Shown here one piece after another: positions 27,829 to 37,689 of a DNA stretch of 64,000 nt. This DNA is from Maribacter orientalis (GTDB lineage: Bacteria > Bacteroidota > Bacteroidia > Flavobacteriales > Flavobacteriaceae), in contig NZ_FNZN01000004.1 in NCBI RefSeq assembly GCF_900109345.1, forward strand, positions 124,001 to 188,000. Reading direction: 5' to 3'. Both the position numbers and the translations under genes were made by a program. Numbering within the stretch: the first letter of the stretch is position 1; the number at the start of each line of letters is the position of its first letter. The notes beneath the pieces were generated by a model, which worked only from the letters and a program-made list of their open reading frames with translations, had not been told where the DNA came from and ran no database searches.

Positions 27829-30800
27829 ATGTTTTCAAAGAACTACCATAAGTGGGACACCATATTAGGATGGTCCGTATTTTTCATAGCCCTTATTACA
27901 TACTATATTACCGTAGAACCAACAAATAGTTTTTGGGATGCTGGCGAGTATATAGCTACAGCCGCAAAGCTGCAGGTAGGACACCCACCAGGAGCTCCTT
28001 TACTGCAAATGATAGGTGCATTTTTCTCTATGTTCGCCTTCGAACCTAATAAGGTTGCCATGATGGTGAATTTAGTGTCAGGTGTTTCAAGTGCATTTAC
28101 CATTTTATTTATGTTCTGGACAATTACAAACATCACCAGAAAACTTATCGATAAAGATGGTCCGTTCACAAATAGTAAAGCTATAGCTGTTTTTGGTAGT
28201 GCATTGGTAGGATCACTTGCCTTTACCTATTCAGACAGTTTTTGGTTCAATGCAGTTGAAACAGAGGTTTATGCAACGGCAAGTTTCATCATGGCCTTAT
28301 TATTATGGCTAGGCTTAAAATGGACTGATAATTTAAATGACCCACGAGGTAACCGATGGATTATTTTAATCTCATTTGTTGTAGGCCTTACTTTCGGTAT
28401 TCAATTCATGGGCTTCTTAGCCATACCATCTATTGGACTTTTATATTATTTTAAAACCTATAAAGAGACTACAGTTAAAAATTTCTTGTTAGCTAATATT
28501 ATTGTGATAGCAATTTTAATGTTAGTTTATAAATTCTCACTTACCTATGTACTTCAGCTTTTTGGATGGGGAGAAGTCTTTTTCATTAATAGCATTGGAC
28601 TACCCTTCAATTCAGGATCAATTATCATCGGCTTAGTATTTATTGCTACTTTCTATTTTGGCTTGAATTACACTCGTAAGAATAATTTTAGAACCGGAAA
28701 CACCATCGTATTATGTATGATGTTTTTATTCTTAGGATTTTCTTCCTGGTTGATGCTCCCAATTAGAGCAAATGCCAAGGTAGTTATTAATGAGAATAAT
28801 CCAGAAGATGCAAGAGCTCTTTTAGCATATTATAATAGAGAGCAATACCCAGGGGTAGATAGCCCTGTATATGGTGCGTATTATTCAGATATGTTTGCTT
28901 CAGCTGGTGAAGACCAAGATGGCAAACCGAAATATGAAAAAGATTATACCCTAGGTAAGTATATTGTTGTAAACAAATTCAAAGATGCAGTTCAAGGCCC
29001 TAATCCAAAACATCTAGGTCTATTGCCAAGAATGTGGAGTTCACAAAATGCAGAAAATTACATGCGTTATTTTGGGGCGTTAGATTTTAGAATCACACAA
29101 CCAAATCAAGAATTAAGACAAGCTGCTGAGCAGATTAAAATAGGTTTTGCTAATGGTGAAATTGGTGCAGATCAATACATTAGTTTTCTAAAACGTTTTG
29201 ATGAGTATATTGAAGTACAGCCACCGACTGTTTGGGATAATATTAAATACATGGTTGAATTTCAATTCAATTACATGTATCTACGCTATTTCATGTGGAA
29301 CTTTGTAGGTAAACAGAATGATGTTCAAGGTCGTTACAACGATAATGGAAATTGGCTTAGCGGTATTAATTTCATAGATAGTTGGCGTTTAGGAAGTCAA
29401 GATAATTTACCGAGCGATATTAAGAATAATCCTGGTAGAAATACCTACTTCTTTTTACCGCTTCTATTAGGTATAATTGGGATTGTTTTTCAAGTTTCAA
29501 AAGACAAAAAACAGTTCTGGGTATTATTGATTTTCTTTCTTTTCACAGGTTTGGCAATTCAATTTTACACCAACCCTGGTATATTTCAACCACGTGAACG
29601 TGATTATTCCTTAGTTGGTTCATTCTATGTTTTTGCACTATGGATAGGTTTGGGCGTATACGGGCTTTACGACAGTTTTAAAGATTGGATAACACCGAAA
29701 ATATTAGCTCCTGTTGTGGTTATTGTCACACTACTTGCAGTACCTACGGTTATGGCGGTTCAAAATTGGGATGACCATGACCGATCTAATCGTTTTACGG
29801 CTAACTCTTCTGCAAAAGCATATCTAGATTCTTGTCAAGAAGATGTAGGAGCCATACTTTTCACCATTGGTGATAATGACACCTTCCCTATTTGGTATGC
29901 ACAAGAAATAGAGCATTATAGAACAGACGTACGTGTAGTTTGTACGAGTCTTTTTGAAACAGATTGGTACGTAGATCAAATGAAGGTTGCTGCATACGAA
30001 AGTGCTCCTATTCCTTCTCAAATTTCACATGAGAAATATAGATGGGGCTCACGAGATGTGCTATATCACCAAAGTATTACCGAAAATAGATGGCCTATTA
30101 AAGATTTCATTAATTGGATAGATAGCGACAAACCTAGAACAAAGCTCAAATATCTTTTTGAACAAAATGGCGCTGATTTAAGTCAGTACTCAGAGGACAC
30201 TCAAAATATGGTGTATTACCCAACTAATAAAATAAGGGTTCCAGTTAACAAACAGAATGTATTAAATAGTGGTCTTGTTAAAGAAAAGGATGCAGATTTA
30301 ATTGTTGATTTTATCGACATAGACTTACCTGGCGCTATCACCAAAAAGAGTATGATGATGTTAGATATTTTGGCCAATAATGATTGGAAAAGACCATTGT
30401 ATTTTTCAGGAGGAAGTTTTGATGATGCAGAATATCTATGGATGAAAGATTACCTGCAATTAGATGGTTTGGCGTACAAATTGGTCCCTATTCGTACAGA
30501 ACGCCCGAATGCTTTTGAATTAGGCCGTATTGATACAGATTTAATGTATGATATTGTTAAGAAATGGGATTGGGGTAATGCAGGCGGTGATATTTACCAT
30601 GACACGCAAACACGCATACAAAGTGTGTCTTTTAGAGGCAATTTAGCCCGATTGATGGAAGCATTGATCAAAGAGAACAAAATGGATAAGGCTAAAGATA
30701 TTATTGAAATATCATTAACAAATATGCCAGTTGAAAAATTCGGTTATTATACGCTTATAGAACCATTTATCGATGGATACTATAAAGTGGGTGAAAGCCA

Positions 30801-31179
30801 AAAAGCGCGTGAACTTTTCGAAACATTGAAGAAGAAGTATCAAGAACGATTAGAATACTATGCCTCAGTAAGTTTAGATGAACAATACAGTAGCATCGAT
30901 GACATTATCGCCGATATGGAAGCCTATAGGCGTAATATAGATATAATCATCGCTAACGATACTGAAGAGATGGCTGAAAAAGAAACTTTAATATTTAACG
31001 AGTATATAGATAAATTTCAACATTTCTATAAAGACGAGGATGATATGACGTTACCAGAGGGCGGATTAGAATCTGACCCAGATATGATTGATACATTACC
31101 AGTTTCAGATACGATACAGACAGACAATACAAATACCGACATATTACAAGACACTGTTGGCATAAAGGCACAACAATAA
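27829..31179 (+). CDS. DUF2723 membrane glycosyltransferase, protein O-mannosyltransferase-like
   Basis: A 1116-residue inner-membrane protein. The N-terminal 600 residues carry about 12 membrane helices. The first periplasmic loop has the DUF2723/GT-C pattern SFWDAGEYIATAAKLQVGHP, with acidic residues D37 and E40, followed by HPPGAPLLQ. The second half is soluble (about 650-1116) and includes GAILFTIGDNDTFPIWYAQE and tetratricopeptide-like helices near 960-1030. GT-C enzymes of this type transfer a sugar from a polyprenyl carrier to exported proteins; Bacteroidota O-glycosylate many secreted proteins, and DUF2723 is a candidate enzyme, but the donor and target here are inference. Monocistronic; no glycan synthesis genes adjoin. 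Confidence 0.85.
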   Translation: MFSKNYHKWDTILGWSVFFIALITYYITVEPTNSFWDAGEYIATAAKLQVGHPPGAPLLQMIGAFFSMFAFEPNKVAMMVNLVSGVSSAFTILFMFWTITNITRKLIDKDGPFTNSKAIAVFGSALVGSLAFTYSDSFWFNAVETEVYATASFIMALLLWLGLKWTDNLNDPRGNRWIILISFVVGLTFGIQFMGFLAIPSIGLLYYFKTYKETTVKNFLLANIIVIAILMLVYKFSLTYVLQLFGWGEVFFINSIGLPFNSGSIIIGLVFIATFYFGLNYTRKNNFRTGNTIVLCMMFLFLGFSSWLMLPIRANAKVVINENNPEDARALLAYYNREQYPGVDSPVYGAYYSDMFASAGEDQDGKPKYEKDYTLGKYIVVNKFKDAVQGPNPKHLGLLPRMWSSQNAENYMRYFGALDFRITQPNQELRQAAEQIKIGFANGEIGADQYISFLKRFDEYIEVQPPTVWDNIKYMVEFQFNYMYLRYFMWNFVGKQNDVQGRYNDNGNWLSGINFIDSWRLGSQDNLPSDIKNNPGRNTYFFLPLLLGIIGIVFQVSKDKKQFWVLLIFFLFTGLAIQFYTNPGIFQPRERDYSLVGSFYVFALWIGLGVYGLYDSFKDWITPKILAPVVVIVTLLAVPTVMAVQNWDDHDRSNRFTANSSAKAYLDSCQEDVGAILFTIGDNDTFPIWYAQEIEHYRTDVRVVCTSLFETDWYVDQMKVAAYESAPIPSQISHEKYRWGSRDVLYHQSITENRWPIKDFINWIDSDKPRTKLKYLFEQNGADLSQYSEDTQNMVYYPTNKIRVPVNKQNVLNSGLVKEKDADLIVDFIDIDLPGAITKKSMMMLDILANNDWKRPLYFSGGSFDDAEYLWMKDYLQLDGLAYKLVPIRTERPNAFELGRIDTDLMYDIVKKWDWGNAGGDIYHDTQTRIQSVSFRGNLARLMEALIKENKMDKAKDIIEISLTNMPVEKFGYYTLIEPFIDGYYKVGESQKARELFETLKKKYQERLEYYASVSLDEQYSSIDDIIADMEAYRRNIDIIIANDTEEMAEKETLIFNEYIDKFQHFYKDEDDMTLPEGGLESDPDMIDTLPVSDTIQTDNTNTDILQDTVGIKAQQ

Positions 31180-31180
31180 G

Positions 31181-31200
31181 CTTTGGGCGAAAGCCCAAGG
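31181..31200 (+). other. GAAA-tetraloop hairpin after the DUF2723 gene
   Basis: CTTTGGGC (31181-31188), loop GAAA, GCCCAAGG (31193-31200): an 8-bp stem closed by a GNRA-type loop, 1 nt past the stop codon. It has no T run, so it is not a standard terminator; it may protect the mRNA 3' end. Confidence 0.45.
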
Positions 31201-31233
31201 CAATGCTTAGCTAATAGAATTTATTTAGAAAAG

Positions 31234-31530
31234 TTAAACGTACTCCTTAAGAATACCAATAAGGGTATTTGCATCTTGCTCACCGCTTTGGCGCCATACC
31301 ATTTCGCCTTTTTTGTAGATCATTAAGGTTGGCAGACCTTTAACACGTAAAGCTTGGGAAAGCTCTTTATTTTTATCCACATCAATTTTAATAACCTTAC
31401 CTCTATCGCCTAGAGCTGCAGCAACATCTCTCAATACAGGATGCATTGCAGTAGACTGTTCATTCCACTCAGCATAAAAATCGAGAAGAACCGGTACTTG
31501 TAAATCTATAAGCTCACCAAATTTGGACAT
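31234..31530 (-). CDS. Thioredoxin-fold protein lacking the redox cysteines
   Basis: 98 residues spanning a complete thioredoxin fold, without a signal peptide. The strand-turn LLDFYAEWNEQSTAMHPVLR matches the thioredoxin active-site region, but WCGPC is replaced by WNEQS (residues 22-26), and the whole protein contains no cysteine. The cis-proline is kept (GLPTLMIY, P67), as are the core strand KVIKIDVDKN and the C-terminal helix. It therefore cannot do dithiol exchange; a chaperone-like or binding role is the reasonable inference. A -7 element (31554-31561) lies close upstream. It is convergent with the DUF2723 gene. Confidence 0.85.
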   Translation of the reverse strand: MSKFGELIDLQVPVLLDFYAEWNEQSTAMHPVLRDVAAALGDRGKVIKIDVDKNKELSQALRVKGLPTLMIYKKGEMVWRQSGEQDANTLIGILKEYV

Positions 31531-31553
31531 ATAAAATGCTTTACTATGTTAGC

Positions 31554-31561
31554 CAAATGTA
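31554..31561 (-). promoter_or_regulatory. Putative -7 element of the thioredoxin-like gene
   Basis: Minus-strand TACATTTG, 23 nt before the ATG; no TTG at standard spacing. Confidence 0.42.
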
Positions 31562-31622
31562 ATAAAAATTGTTAAAATACTACCCTAGCGGATGCATTTG
31601 TAGGCTTCTAAAAGGGTTAAAA

Positions 31623-32852
31623 TCATGTTAATGCCCTTTTTCGCAATGTAATGACAGTAATTTCCGGCCATATACCAACTCTTCCTGGATATCCCAAAAA
31701 CCCAAAACCTCTATTTACATTAATAAATTGACCCATTTCCTTATAAATACCTGCCCAATAAGGATATCTCCATTTTACAGGACTCCATTTGATCCATCCT
31801 GGTATTTCAATTCCAAATTGCATCCCATGGGTATGTCCACTTAAAGTCAAATGGTAATGATATGAATCTTTGATTACTTCCATCTCCCAATGAGATGGGT
31901 CATGACTCATTAGTATCTTAAAATCATTCTCATTGATTTGAGAAGCTGCTTTGCTTAAATCTCCGGCCTTTTTAAATCCACCCTTACCCCAATTCTCAAC
32001 TCCTACCAAAGCAATTTTATCCGTCCCTTTCTTTAAATATCGATGTTCATTAAGCAACAAATCAAAACCCATTTTTTTCTGCAATATTTTTAGGTCTTCT
32101 AAATTCTGACTCTTTAACTCCTCAGTCTCCCATGGTATATAATCTCCATAATCATGGTTACCTAAAACAGAAAACTTACCATCTTTAGCTTCTAAGGTTG
32201 AGAATAAATCTGCCCATGGTAGCATTTCTGAAGTCATATTATTTACCATATCACCTGTAAACAAAAGCACATCACTTTTTTGTTTATTAATTAGATCAAC
32301 ACCATACTCAATCATTTTTCTATCATCAAAACTACCGCTATGAATATCTGAAATCTGAGTAATTTGATAGCCTTCAAAACCATCGGGAAGATCATCAAAT
32401 TCTAAAGTATATTTTAAAACCTTAAAGTTGTATTTACCCTTATACATGCCGTAAAGAAGTGCACCAAAAGGTATTGAAGCTATCCCAAGGGCGATTAAAC
32501 TCAAAAATCGCCTACGTGCCGGTAGGCCAAATTCTTTGTCCACCCCATAAATTTTATGATAAATTCCGGAAGTGATTCTGTACAAATCTTCAGAAAATAA
32601 AAAGATAATGGTTATGATATTGAAAGTAAGTACTGTCAATAAAAATCCAAACGCATAGCTTTTAGGTACATTTAAAACTCTACTGGTATCATCACCTACC
32701 GTAAACTGATATATAAAATTGACCATTACCGACAACGAAACAATAATGTATAAATAAGACCACCATGGCTGTTTAGCAATAGTTTTTAAGGCCTGTATTA
32801 CGTAAAACCCCAGTGCTATATAAACCAAGATAAAAATAATCCAACGTATCAT
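31623..32852 (-). CDS. Membrane-anchored metallophosphoesterase
   Basis: 409 residues. Four hydrophobic segments in the first 150 residues anchor it (IRWIIFILVYIALGFYVIQA first). The catalytic calcineurin-like domain (about 160-405) has the binuclear metal motifs in order: ITQISDIHSGSF (D-x-H), LLFTGDMVNN (GD), VLGNHDYGDY (GNHD), LMSHDPSHW, and LSGHTHGMQFG (GHxH). This class includes YaeI/YkuE-like phosphodiesterases that act on lipid or phospholipid headgroups; the substrate here is unknown. It precedes the thioredoxin-like gene on the same strand, 92 nt apart, and follows cutC by 56 nt. Confidence 0.88.
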   Translation of the reverse strand: MIRWIIFILVYIALGFYVIQALKTIAKQPWWSYLYIIVSLSVMVNFIYQFTVGDDTSRVLNVPKSYAFGFLLTVLTFNIITIIFLFSEDLYRITSGIYHKIYGVDKEFGLPARRRFLSLIALGIASIPFGALLYGMYKGKYNFKVLKYTLEFDDLPDGFEGYQITQISDIHSGSFDDRKMIEYGVDLINKQKSDVLLFTGDMVNNMTSEMLPWADLFSTLEAKDGKFSVLGNHDYGDYIPWETEELKSQNLEDLKILQKKMGFDLLLNEHRYLKKGTDKIALVGVENWGKGGFKKAGDLSKAASQINENDFKILMSHDPSHWEMEVIKDSYHYHLTLSGHTHGMQFGIEIPGWIKWSPVKWRYPYWAGIYKEMGQFINVNRGFGFLGYPGRVGIWPEITVITLRKRALT

Positions 32853-32865
32853 AGTTTCTTTTTTA

Positions 32866-32873
32866 CAAAGATA
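32866..32873 (-). promoter_or_regulatory. Putative -7 element of the metallophosphoesterase gene
   Basis: Minus-strand TATCTTTG, ending 13 nt before the ATG; no TTG at standard spacing. Confidence 0.42.
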
Positions 32874-32908
32874 TCCGTATCACAACTTTATACGAGCTCA
32901 TTTGCATT

Positions 32909-33631
32909 TTATTTAACCTTATTCATAACTGCCTTTATATTCTCTAACTTTGTAACCGCTTTATGATCATCACTTAGAAAACCACTTGAAATCATAGAAA
33001 TCAGTGGTGCTTTAGACAAAGTTTCAGTCATTGCCGTACCAGATAAATGAACAATACTAAAACCCTTTTTCTTAAAAAGTTCAACATTACCTGCATTTAT
33101 TCCTGAACCTGGCATTATTTGAACACGAGAATTTTGCAGCTTTAAATCAGACAATAAATCAATACCTAAGAGTGCAGACTTTTGCTGGCCAGAAGACAAA
33201 ATATAACTTATCTGTAAATCATCTAATTGCTTAAGGGTTCTAAATGGGTCTTTAACCCAATCAAATGCCCTATGAAATGTAAACGTTAAATCACCTGCTG
33301 AAGATTTTAATTTTCGTGTTCGTTCTACATCCAAAGTAAAACTTTTGTTAAGCACCCCAGATACGACACCTTCAAATCCCAGTTCCTTGCATAGCGCTAT
33401 ATCGGTCAACATAATGTCAAACTCTGCATCCGAATACGTAAAATCGCCACTTCTAGGACGAATCAATACATGAACAGGAATACTCACTTGTTCTTTTACC
33501 GCTTTCAACAATCCGTAAGATGGAGTTAATCCCCCTACTGCCAACTCAGAACATAACTCAATGCGGTCTGCACCAGCACGTTCGGCAACTAAGGCAGATT
33601 CTAACGAATTAGCACAAACTTCTACTAGCAT
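32909..33631 (-). CDS. cutC: CutC family protein
   Basis: 240-residue TIM-barrel protein of the CutC family, named for copper homeostasis; its real activity is unsettled. The family blocks are clear: VEVCANSLESALVAERAGAD at 3-22, RIELCSELAVGGLTPSYGLL directly after, IPVHVLIRPRSGDFTYSD, TFHRAFDWVKDP, LSSGQQKSALLGIDLL and IMPGSGINAGN. No copper-transport gene lies nearby. The 41 nt to the divergent asparaginase gene must hold both promoters; I see only a weak TATATTTA (33637-33644) for the plus strand. Confidence 0.9.
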   Translation of the reverse strand: MLVEVCANSLESALVAERAGADRIELCSELAVGGLTPSYGLLKAVKEQVSIPVHVLIRPRSGDFTYSDAEFDIMLTDIALCKELGFEGVVSGVLNKSFTLDVERTRKLKSSAGDLTFTFHRAFDWVKDPFRTLKQLDDLQISYILSSGQQKSALLGIDLLSDLKLQNSRVQIMPGSGINAGNVELFKKKGFSIVHLSGTAMTETLSKAPLISMISSGFLSDDHKAVTKLENIKAVMNKVK

Positions 33632-33672
33632 ATTCTTATATTTAGGCTTGTTAAAAGTAAAGAACCCAACCC

Positions 33673-34659
33673 ATGAAAAGAAGAAAGTTCCTTAGAAAAT
33701 CAAGTACGGTTGCTGCAGGAATAATGTCAGCTCCATTGTTAGCATCCTACACTGAAAAAACAACTTCGAAAGAAACAAATTCTATCGGAATTACCCCTAT
33801 CGCTATTTGCACATGGGATTTCGGTAACGCGACCGCCAAAGCATGGGAAGTATTAAAAGTTGGTGGCAGCTCGCTTGATGCCGTTCACCAAGGCGTTATG
33901 GTCGAAGAAAACGATTTAAATAACAGTACCGTTGGTAATGGCGGTAGACCTGACCGTGATGGCAATGTCACCTTAGATGCATGTATTATGGATAAGGATG
34001 GTAATTGCGGAGCTGTTTTAGCAATGCAAAATATTGCGAATCCAATATCCGTGGCTAGAAAAGTAATGGAAGAAACACCACATGTTATGCTTGCAGGTAA
34101 AGGAGCAGAACAATTCGCGTACGAGCAAGGTTTTGAGAAAACCGACTTATTGACCGAAGAGTCAAAAGAAGCATGGTTAAAATGGAAAGAAACCTCACAG
34201 TACAAGCCCATAATAAATATAGAAAATCATGACACCATAGGCATGTTAGCTATTGATAAAAAAGGAGATATTTCAGGAGCTTGCACCACTAGTGGCATGG
34301 CCTACAAAATGGCTGGTAGAGTTGGAGACTCTCCAATCATAGGTGCAGGATTGTTTGTGGACAATGAAATTGGTGGAGCAACCGCTACAGGTGTAGGTGA
34401 AGAAGTAGTGAGAACAGTTGGTAGTTTTCTTATTGTTGAATTAATGAGACAAGGAAAGTCACCACAAGAAGCTTGTGAAGAAGGTGTTAAACGTATTATC
34501 GCAAAAAATAAAGACAAACAAGATTTTCAAATTGGCTTTATTGCTATTAATAAAAAAGGAGAAACAGGTGGTTATTGTATTCACCCAGGGTTCACCTATA
34601 GAACATATACCAAAGATGGTCACATAAATAACCCATCAGATAGTTATTTGAAAAGTTAA
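33673..34659 (+). CDS. N4-(beta-N-acetylglucosaminyl)-L-asparaginase (glycosylasparaginase)
   Basis: Ntn-hydrolase that cleaves the GlcNAc-asparagine bond left after breakdown of N-linked glycoproteins. 328 residues. The N-terminus is a twin-arginine-like export signal (MKRRKFLRKSSTVAAGIMSA), so it acts in the periplasm. The autocatalytic site is NHDTIGMLAIDKKGDISGAC with T188 as the new N-terminal nucleophile; substrate loops GRVGDSPIIGAGLFVDNEIG and GATATGVGEEVVRTVG follow. The preceding TVGNGGRPDRDGNVTLDACI is also family-typical. Length fits the uncut precursor. Confidence 0.93.
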   Translation: MKRRKFLRKSSTVAAGIMSAPLLASYTEKTTSKETNSIGITPIAICTWDFGNATAKAWEVLKVGGSSLDAVHQGVMVEENDLNNSTVGNGGRPDRDGNVTLDACIMDKDGNCGAVLAMQNIANPISVARKVMEETPHVMLAGKGAEQFAYEQGFEKTDLLTEESKEAWLKWKETSQYKPIINIENHDTIGMLAIDKKGDISGACTTSGMAYKMAGRVGDSPIIGAGLFVDNEIGGATATGVGEEVVRTVGSFLIVELMRQGKSPQEACEEGVKRIIAKNKDKQDFQIGFIAINKKGETGGYCIHPGFTYRTYTKDGHINNPSDSYLKS

Positions 34660-34707
34660 GACAGGTTGACTTAGAAAAATTTTAATGTCTAACCACTTGA
34701 CTAATCC

Positions 34708-34740
34708 TTGGGTTAGTTTCCCTTTCAATTTGTACTTTTA
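34708..34740 (+). promoter_or_regulatory. Possible polA promoter
   Basis: TTG (34708-34710), 22 nt, TACTTTTA (34733-34740). This is one base off TAnnTTTG and at the long end of the spacing range. It lies 24 nt before the ATG. Confidence 0.4.
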
Positions 34741-34764
34741 ATCCCTCACATTTAATATTCAAAA

Positions 34765-37599
34765 ATGGCAGATCAAAAAAGACTCTTTTTGCTAGACGCA
34801 TATGCATTGATATTTCGTGGCTATTATGCCTTGATAAAAAATCCTAGAATCAACTCTAAAGGCATGGATACGTCTGCGATAATGGGATTTATGAATTCTT
34901 TGCTCGATGTAATTAGAAGAGAAAAACCAGACCATTTAGCTGTATGCTTTGATAAAGGAGGTAGTGTAGAGCGTACAGATATGTTTGAAGCCTATAAAGC
35001 AAACCGTGATGCAACGCCCGATGCCATTCGTATAGCGATACCCTATATTCAGAATATTTTAGAAGCGATGCATATACCTAGTGTAGTTTTAGAAGGCTGG
35101 GAGGCAGATGATATTATCGGTACCTTATCCAAACAAGCGGAAAAGGAAGATTACAAAGTATTTATGGTGACTCCGGATAAGGATTTTGGACAATTAGTTT
35201 CAGAAAACATATTCATGTACCGCCCTGCACGCATGGGTAATGGCATTGAAATATGGGGAATTCCAGAAATTCAAAAACGCTTTGGAGTTGAACGACCAGA
35301 ACAGGTTATTGATTACTTAGGTATGATGGGCGATGCCAGTGACAATATACCCGGTCTACCAGGTGTTGGCGATAAAACTGCCAAAAAATTCATTGCTGAG
35401 TTCGGTAGTATGGAAAATCTTTTAGCAAATACTGATAAGCTGAAAGGAAAAATGAAAGAGAAGATTGAAGAAAACAAAGAACTTGGAATTCTTTCTAAAA
35501 AGCTAGCAACTATCTGTATTGATTGTGATGTAACCTTTAACGCATCAGATTACGAACTTTCTAGGCCTGATTTTGAAAAAGTTCAAGAAATATTTGAAGA
35601 GTTAGAGTTTAGAAGATTAAAAGAGCAATTCCTAAAACTGTTTTCAAATGAATCTGAAGAAACAGTAACACAAGTAACCGGCACACCAACAGGCAAAAAA
35701 CAAGAACAAGATGCAGGATCAGGTCAGTTTTCGCTTTTTGGTAGCCCTAGTGATTCACCTGTAACCATTAAAGACTATTCAAGTAGACAAACAATTACCG
35801 ATGTAGCTCATGCATACCAAAGTATAGCCCCTGGCATGGCATTAAAATTGTTTCTTCAAAATTTGATGAAGCAAACATCTGTTTGTTTTGATACAGAAAC
35901 TACAGGATTGAATCCTTTAACGGCAGAATTAGTAGGAATTGCTTTTTCTTGGGAAGCCACTAAAGGTTTTTATATTCCTTTTTCTGAAGATAAAGCAGAA
36001 GCTCAAGCCCTTATTGAAGAACTACGCCCTTTCTTTGAATCTGAAAAAATTGAGAAAATAGGTCAGAACCTAAAATATGACATCAAAGTTTTAGACAAAT
36101 ATAATGTTGATGTAAAGGGACCTTTGTTCGATACCATGTTAGCGCATTACCTTATCAATCCTGATATGCGTCATAACATGGATGTTTTGGCGGAAACCTA
36201 CCTTAACTATACTCCAATATCTATTACCGAACTTATTGGAAAAAAAGGTAAGAACCAGTTGAATATGCGAGAAGTTCCTGTAGAAAAACAAACGGAGTAT
36301 GCAGTAGAGGATGCCGATATTACTTTTCAACTGGCACAACATTTTAGACCAGAGCTTAAAGAAGCAAATACAGAAAAATTATTCCAAGAAATTGAAATTC
36401 CCTTATTACGGGTATTAGCCGACATGGAATTGGAAGGAATAAATCTTGACAAAGAGTTTCTTAATTCACTCTCTTCAGATTTAAATAATGATATCGCTAC
36501 CCTTGAGAAGAAAATTTATGAAGACGCTGGCACCGAATTTAACATTGGTTCACCAAAGCAGTTGGGTGAAATCTTATTTGACAAACTAAAACTTGTAGAA
36601 AAACCTAAAAAGACAAAAACAGGTCAATACTCAACTGCAGAAGATGTGTTATCGTATTTAGCAAAAGACCATGAAATTATTCAAAATGTTTTAGACTATA
36701 GGGGTTTGGCTAAATTGAAAAGCACTTATGTAGATGCTTTACCAGAACAAGTTGAACCATCTACCGGGCGTGTTCATACAGATTATATGCAAACAGTTGC
36801 TGCAACAGGTCGTTTAAGCAGCAATAATCCCAATTTGCAGAACATTCCAATTCGAACCGAACGTGGTCGTCAAGTTCGTAAGGCATTCATCCCAAGAGAT
36901 GAAAATTATACGTTATTGGCTGCAGATTATTCTCAAATAGAACTTAGAATCATTGCTGCTTTAAGCGAAGAAACCACTATGATAGAGGCTTTTAAAAATG
37001 GCGAGGATATTCATGCTTCAACCGCATCAAAGGTTTTTGATATTCCTATAGAACAAGTAACCCGTGAACAACGTAGTAATGCTAAAACGGTCAATTTTGG
37101 AATCATTTACGGAGTATCTGCGTTCGGCCTTAGTAATCAAACAGATTTATCAAGATCAGAAGCAAAAGAACTTATAGACACGTATTATAAGACCTACCCA
37201 AAATTGCGTAACTATATGAGCGAGCAAGTCGATTTTGCTCGTGAAAATGGTTATGTACAAACTGTTTTAGGCCGAAGAAGATATCTTAAGGATATTAACG
37301 GCAGCAATGCCATTGTTAGAGGCGCCGCTGAACGTAATGCAGTAAACGCTCCTATTCAAGGTAGTGCCGCTGATATTATCAAAATAGCCATGATCAACAT
37401 TCATAAAAAGCTTGAAGAAGGTAATTACAAATCTAAAATGCTTTTACAGGTACATGATGAATTGGTGTTTGATATTTACAACCCAGAGTTAGAGGAATTA
37501 AAAACTTTAATAAAGTCTGAAATGGAGAATGCCTACAAATTAGATGTTCCTTTAGATGTGGAAGTAGGTGTAGGAGAAAATTGGTTGGTGGCGCATTAA
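34765..37599 (+). CDS. polA: DNA polymerase I
   Basis: Gap-filling and RNA-primer-removing polymerase. 944 residues with all three domains. The 5'-nuclease domain (about 1-290) shows FLLDAYALIFRGYYAL, GWEADDIIGTL and GDASDNIPGLPGVGDKTA. The 3'-5' exonuclease keeps its acidic residues in FDTETTGLNPL (D376, E378) and in the later YAVEDADITFQLA. The polymerase domain has DYSQIELR (D721), the O helix RSNAKTVNFGIIYGVSAFGL, and HDELVFD (D898). So proofreading should be active, unlike Taq-type enzymes. Monocistronic. Confidence 0.97.
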   Translation: MADQKRLFLLDAYALIFRGYYALIKNPRINSKGMDTSAIMGFMNSLLDVIRREKPDHLAVCFDKGGSVERTDMFEAYKANRDATPDAIRIAIPYIQNILEAMHIPSVVLEGWEADDIIGTLSKQAEKEDYKVFMVTPDKDFGQLVSENIFMYRPARMGNGIEIWGIPEIQKRFGVERPEQVIDYLGMMGDASDNIPGLPGVGDKTAKKFIAEFGSMENLLANTDKLKGKMKEKIEENKELGILSKKLATICIDCDVTFNASDYELSRPDFEKVQEIFEELEFRRLKEQFLKLFSNESEETVTQVTGTPTGKKQEQDAGSGQFSLFGSPSDSPVTIKDYSSRQTITDVAHAYQSIAPGMALKLFLQNLMKQTSVCFDTETTGLNPLTAELVGIAFSWEATKGFYIPFSEDKAEAQALIEELRPFFESEKIEKIGQNLKYDIKVLDKYNVDVKGPLFDTMLAHYLINPDMRHNMDVLAETYLNYTPISITELIGKKGKNQLNMREVPVEKQTEYAVEDADITFQLAQHFRPELKEANTEKLFQEIEIPLLRVLADMELEGINLDKEFLNSLSSDLNNDIATLEKKIYEDAGTEFNIGSPKQLGEILFDKLKLVEKPKKTKTGQYSTAEDVLSYLAKDHEIIQNVLDYRGLAKLKSTYVDALPEQVEPSTGRVHTDYMQTVAATGRLSSNNPNLQNIPIRTERGRQVRKAFIPRDENYTLLAADYSQIELRIIAALSEETTMIEAFKNGEDIHASTASKVFDIPIEQVTREQRSNAKTVNFGIIYGVSAFGLSNQTDLSRSEAKELIDTYYKTYPKLRNYMSEQVDFARENGYVQTVLGRRRYLKDINGSNAIVRGAAERNAVNAPIQGSAADIIKIAMINIHKKLEEGNYKSKMLLQVHDELVFDIYNPELEELKTLIKSEMENAYKLDVPLDVEVGVGENWLVAH

Positions 37600-37689
37600 C
37601 ACTATTTTCCTAGATGTTAAACCTTCTTAATATTACAAGAAACACATTTAACAAGACGTTAGGTATTTACTATTCTATTGTAAAATACC

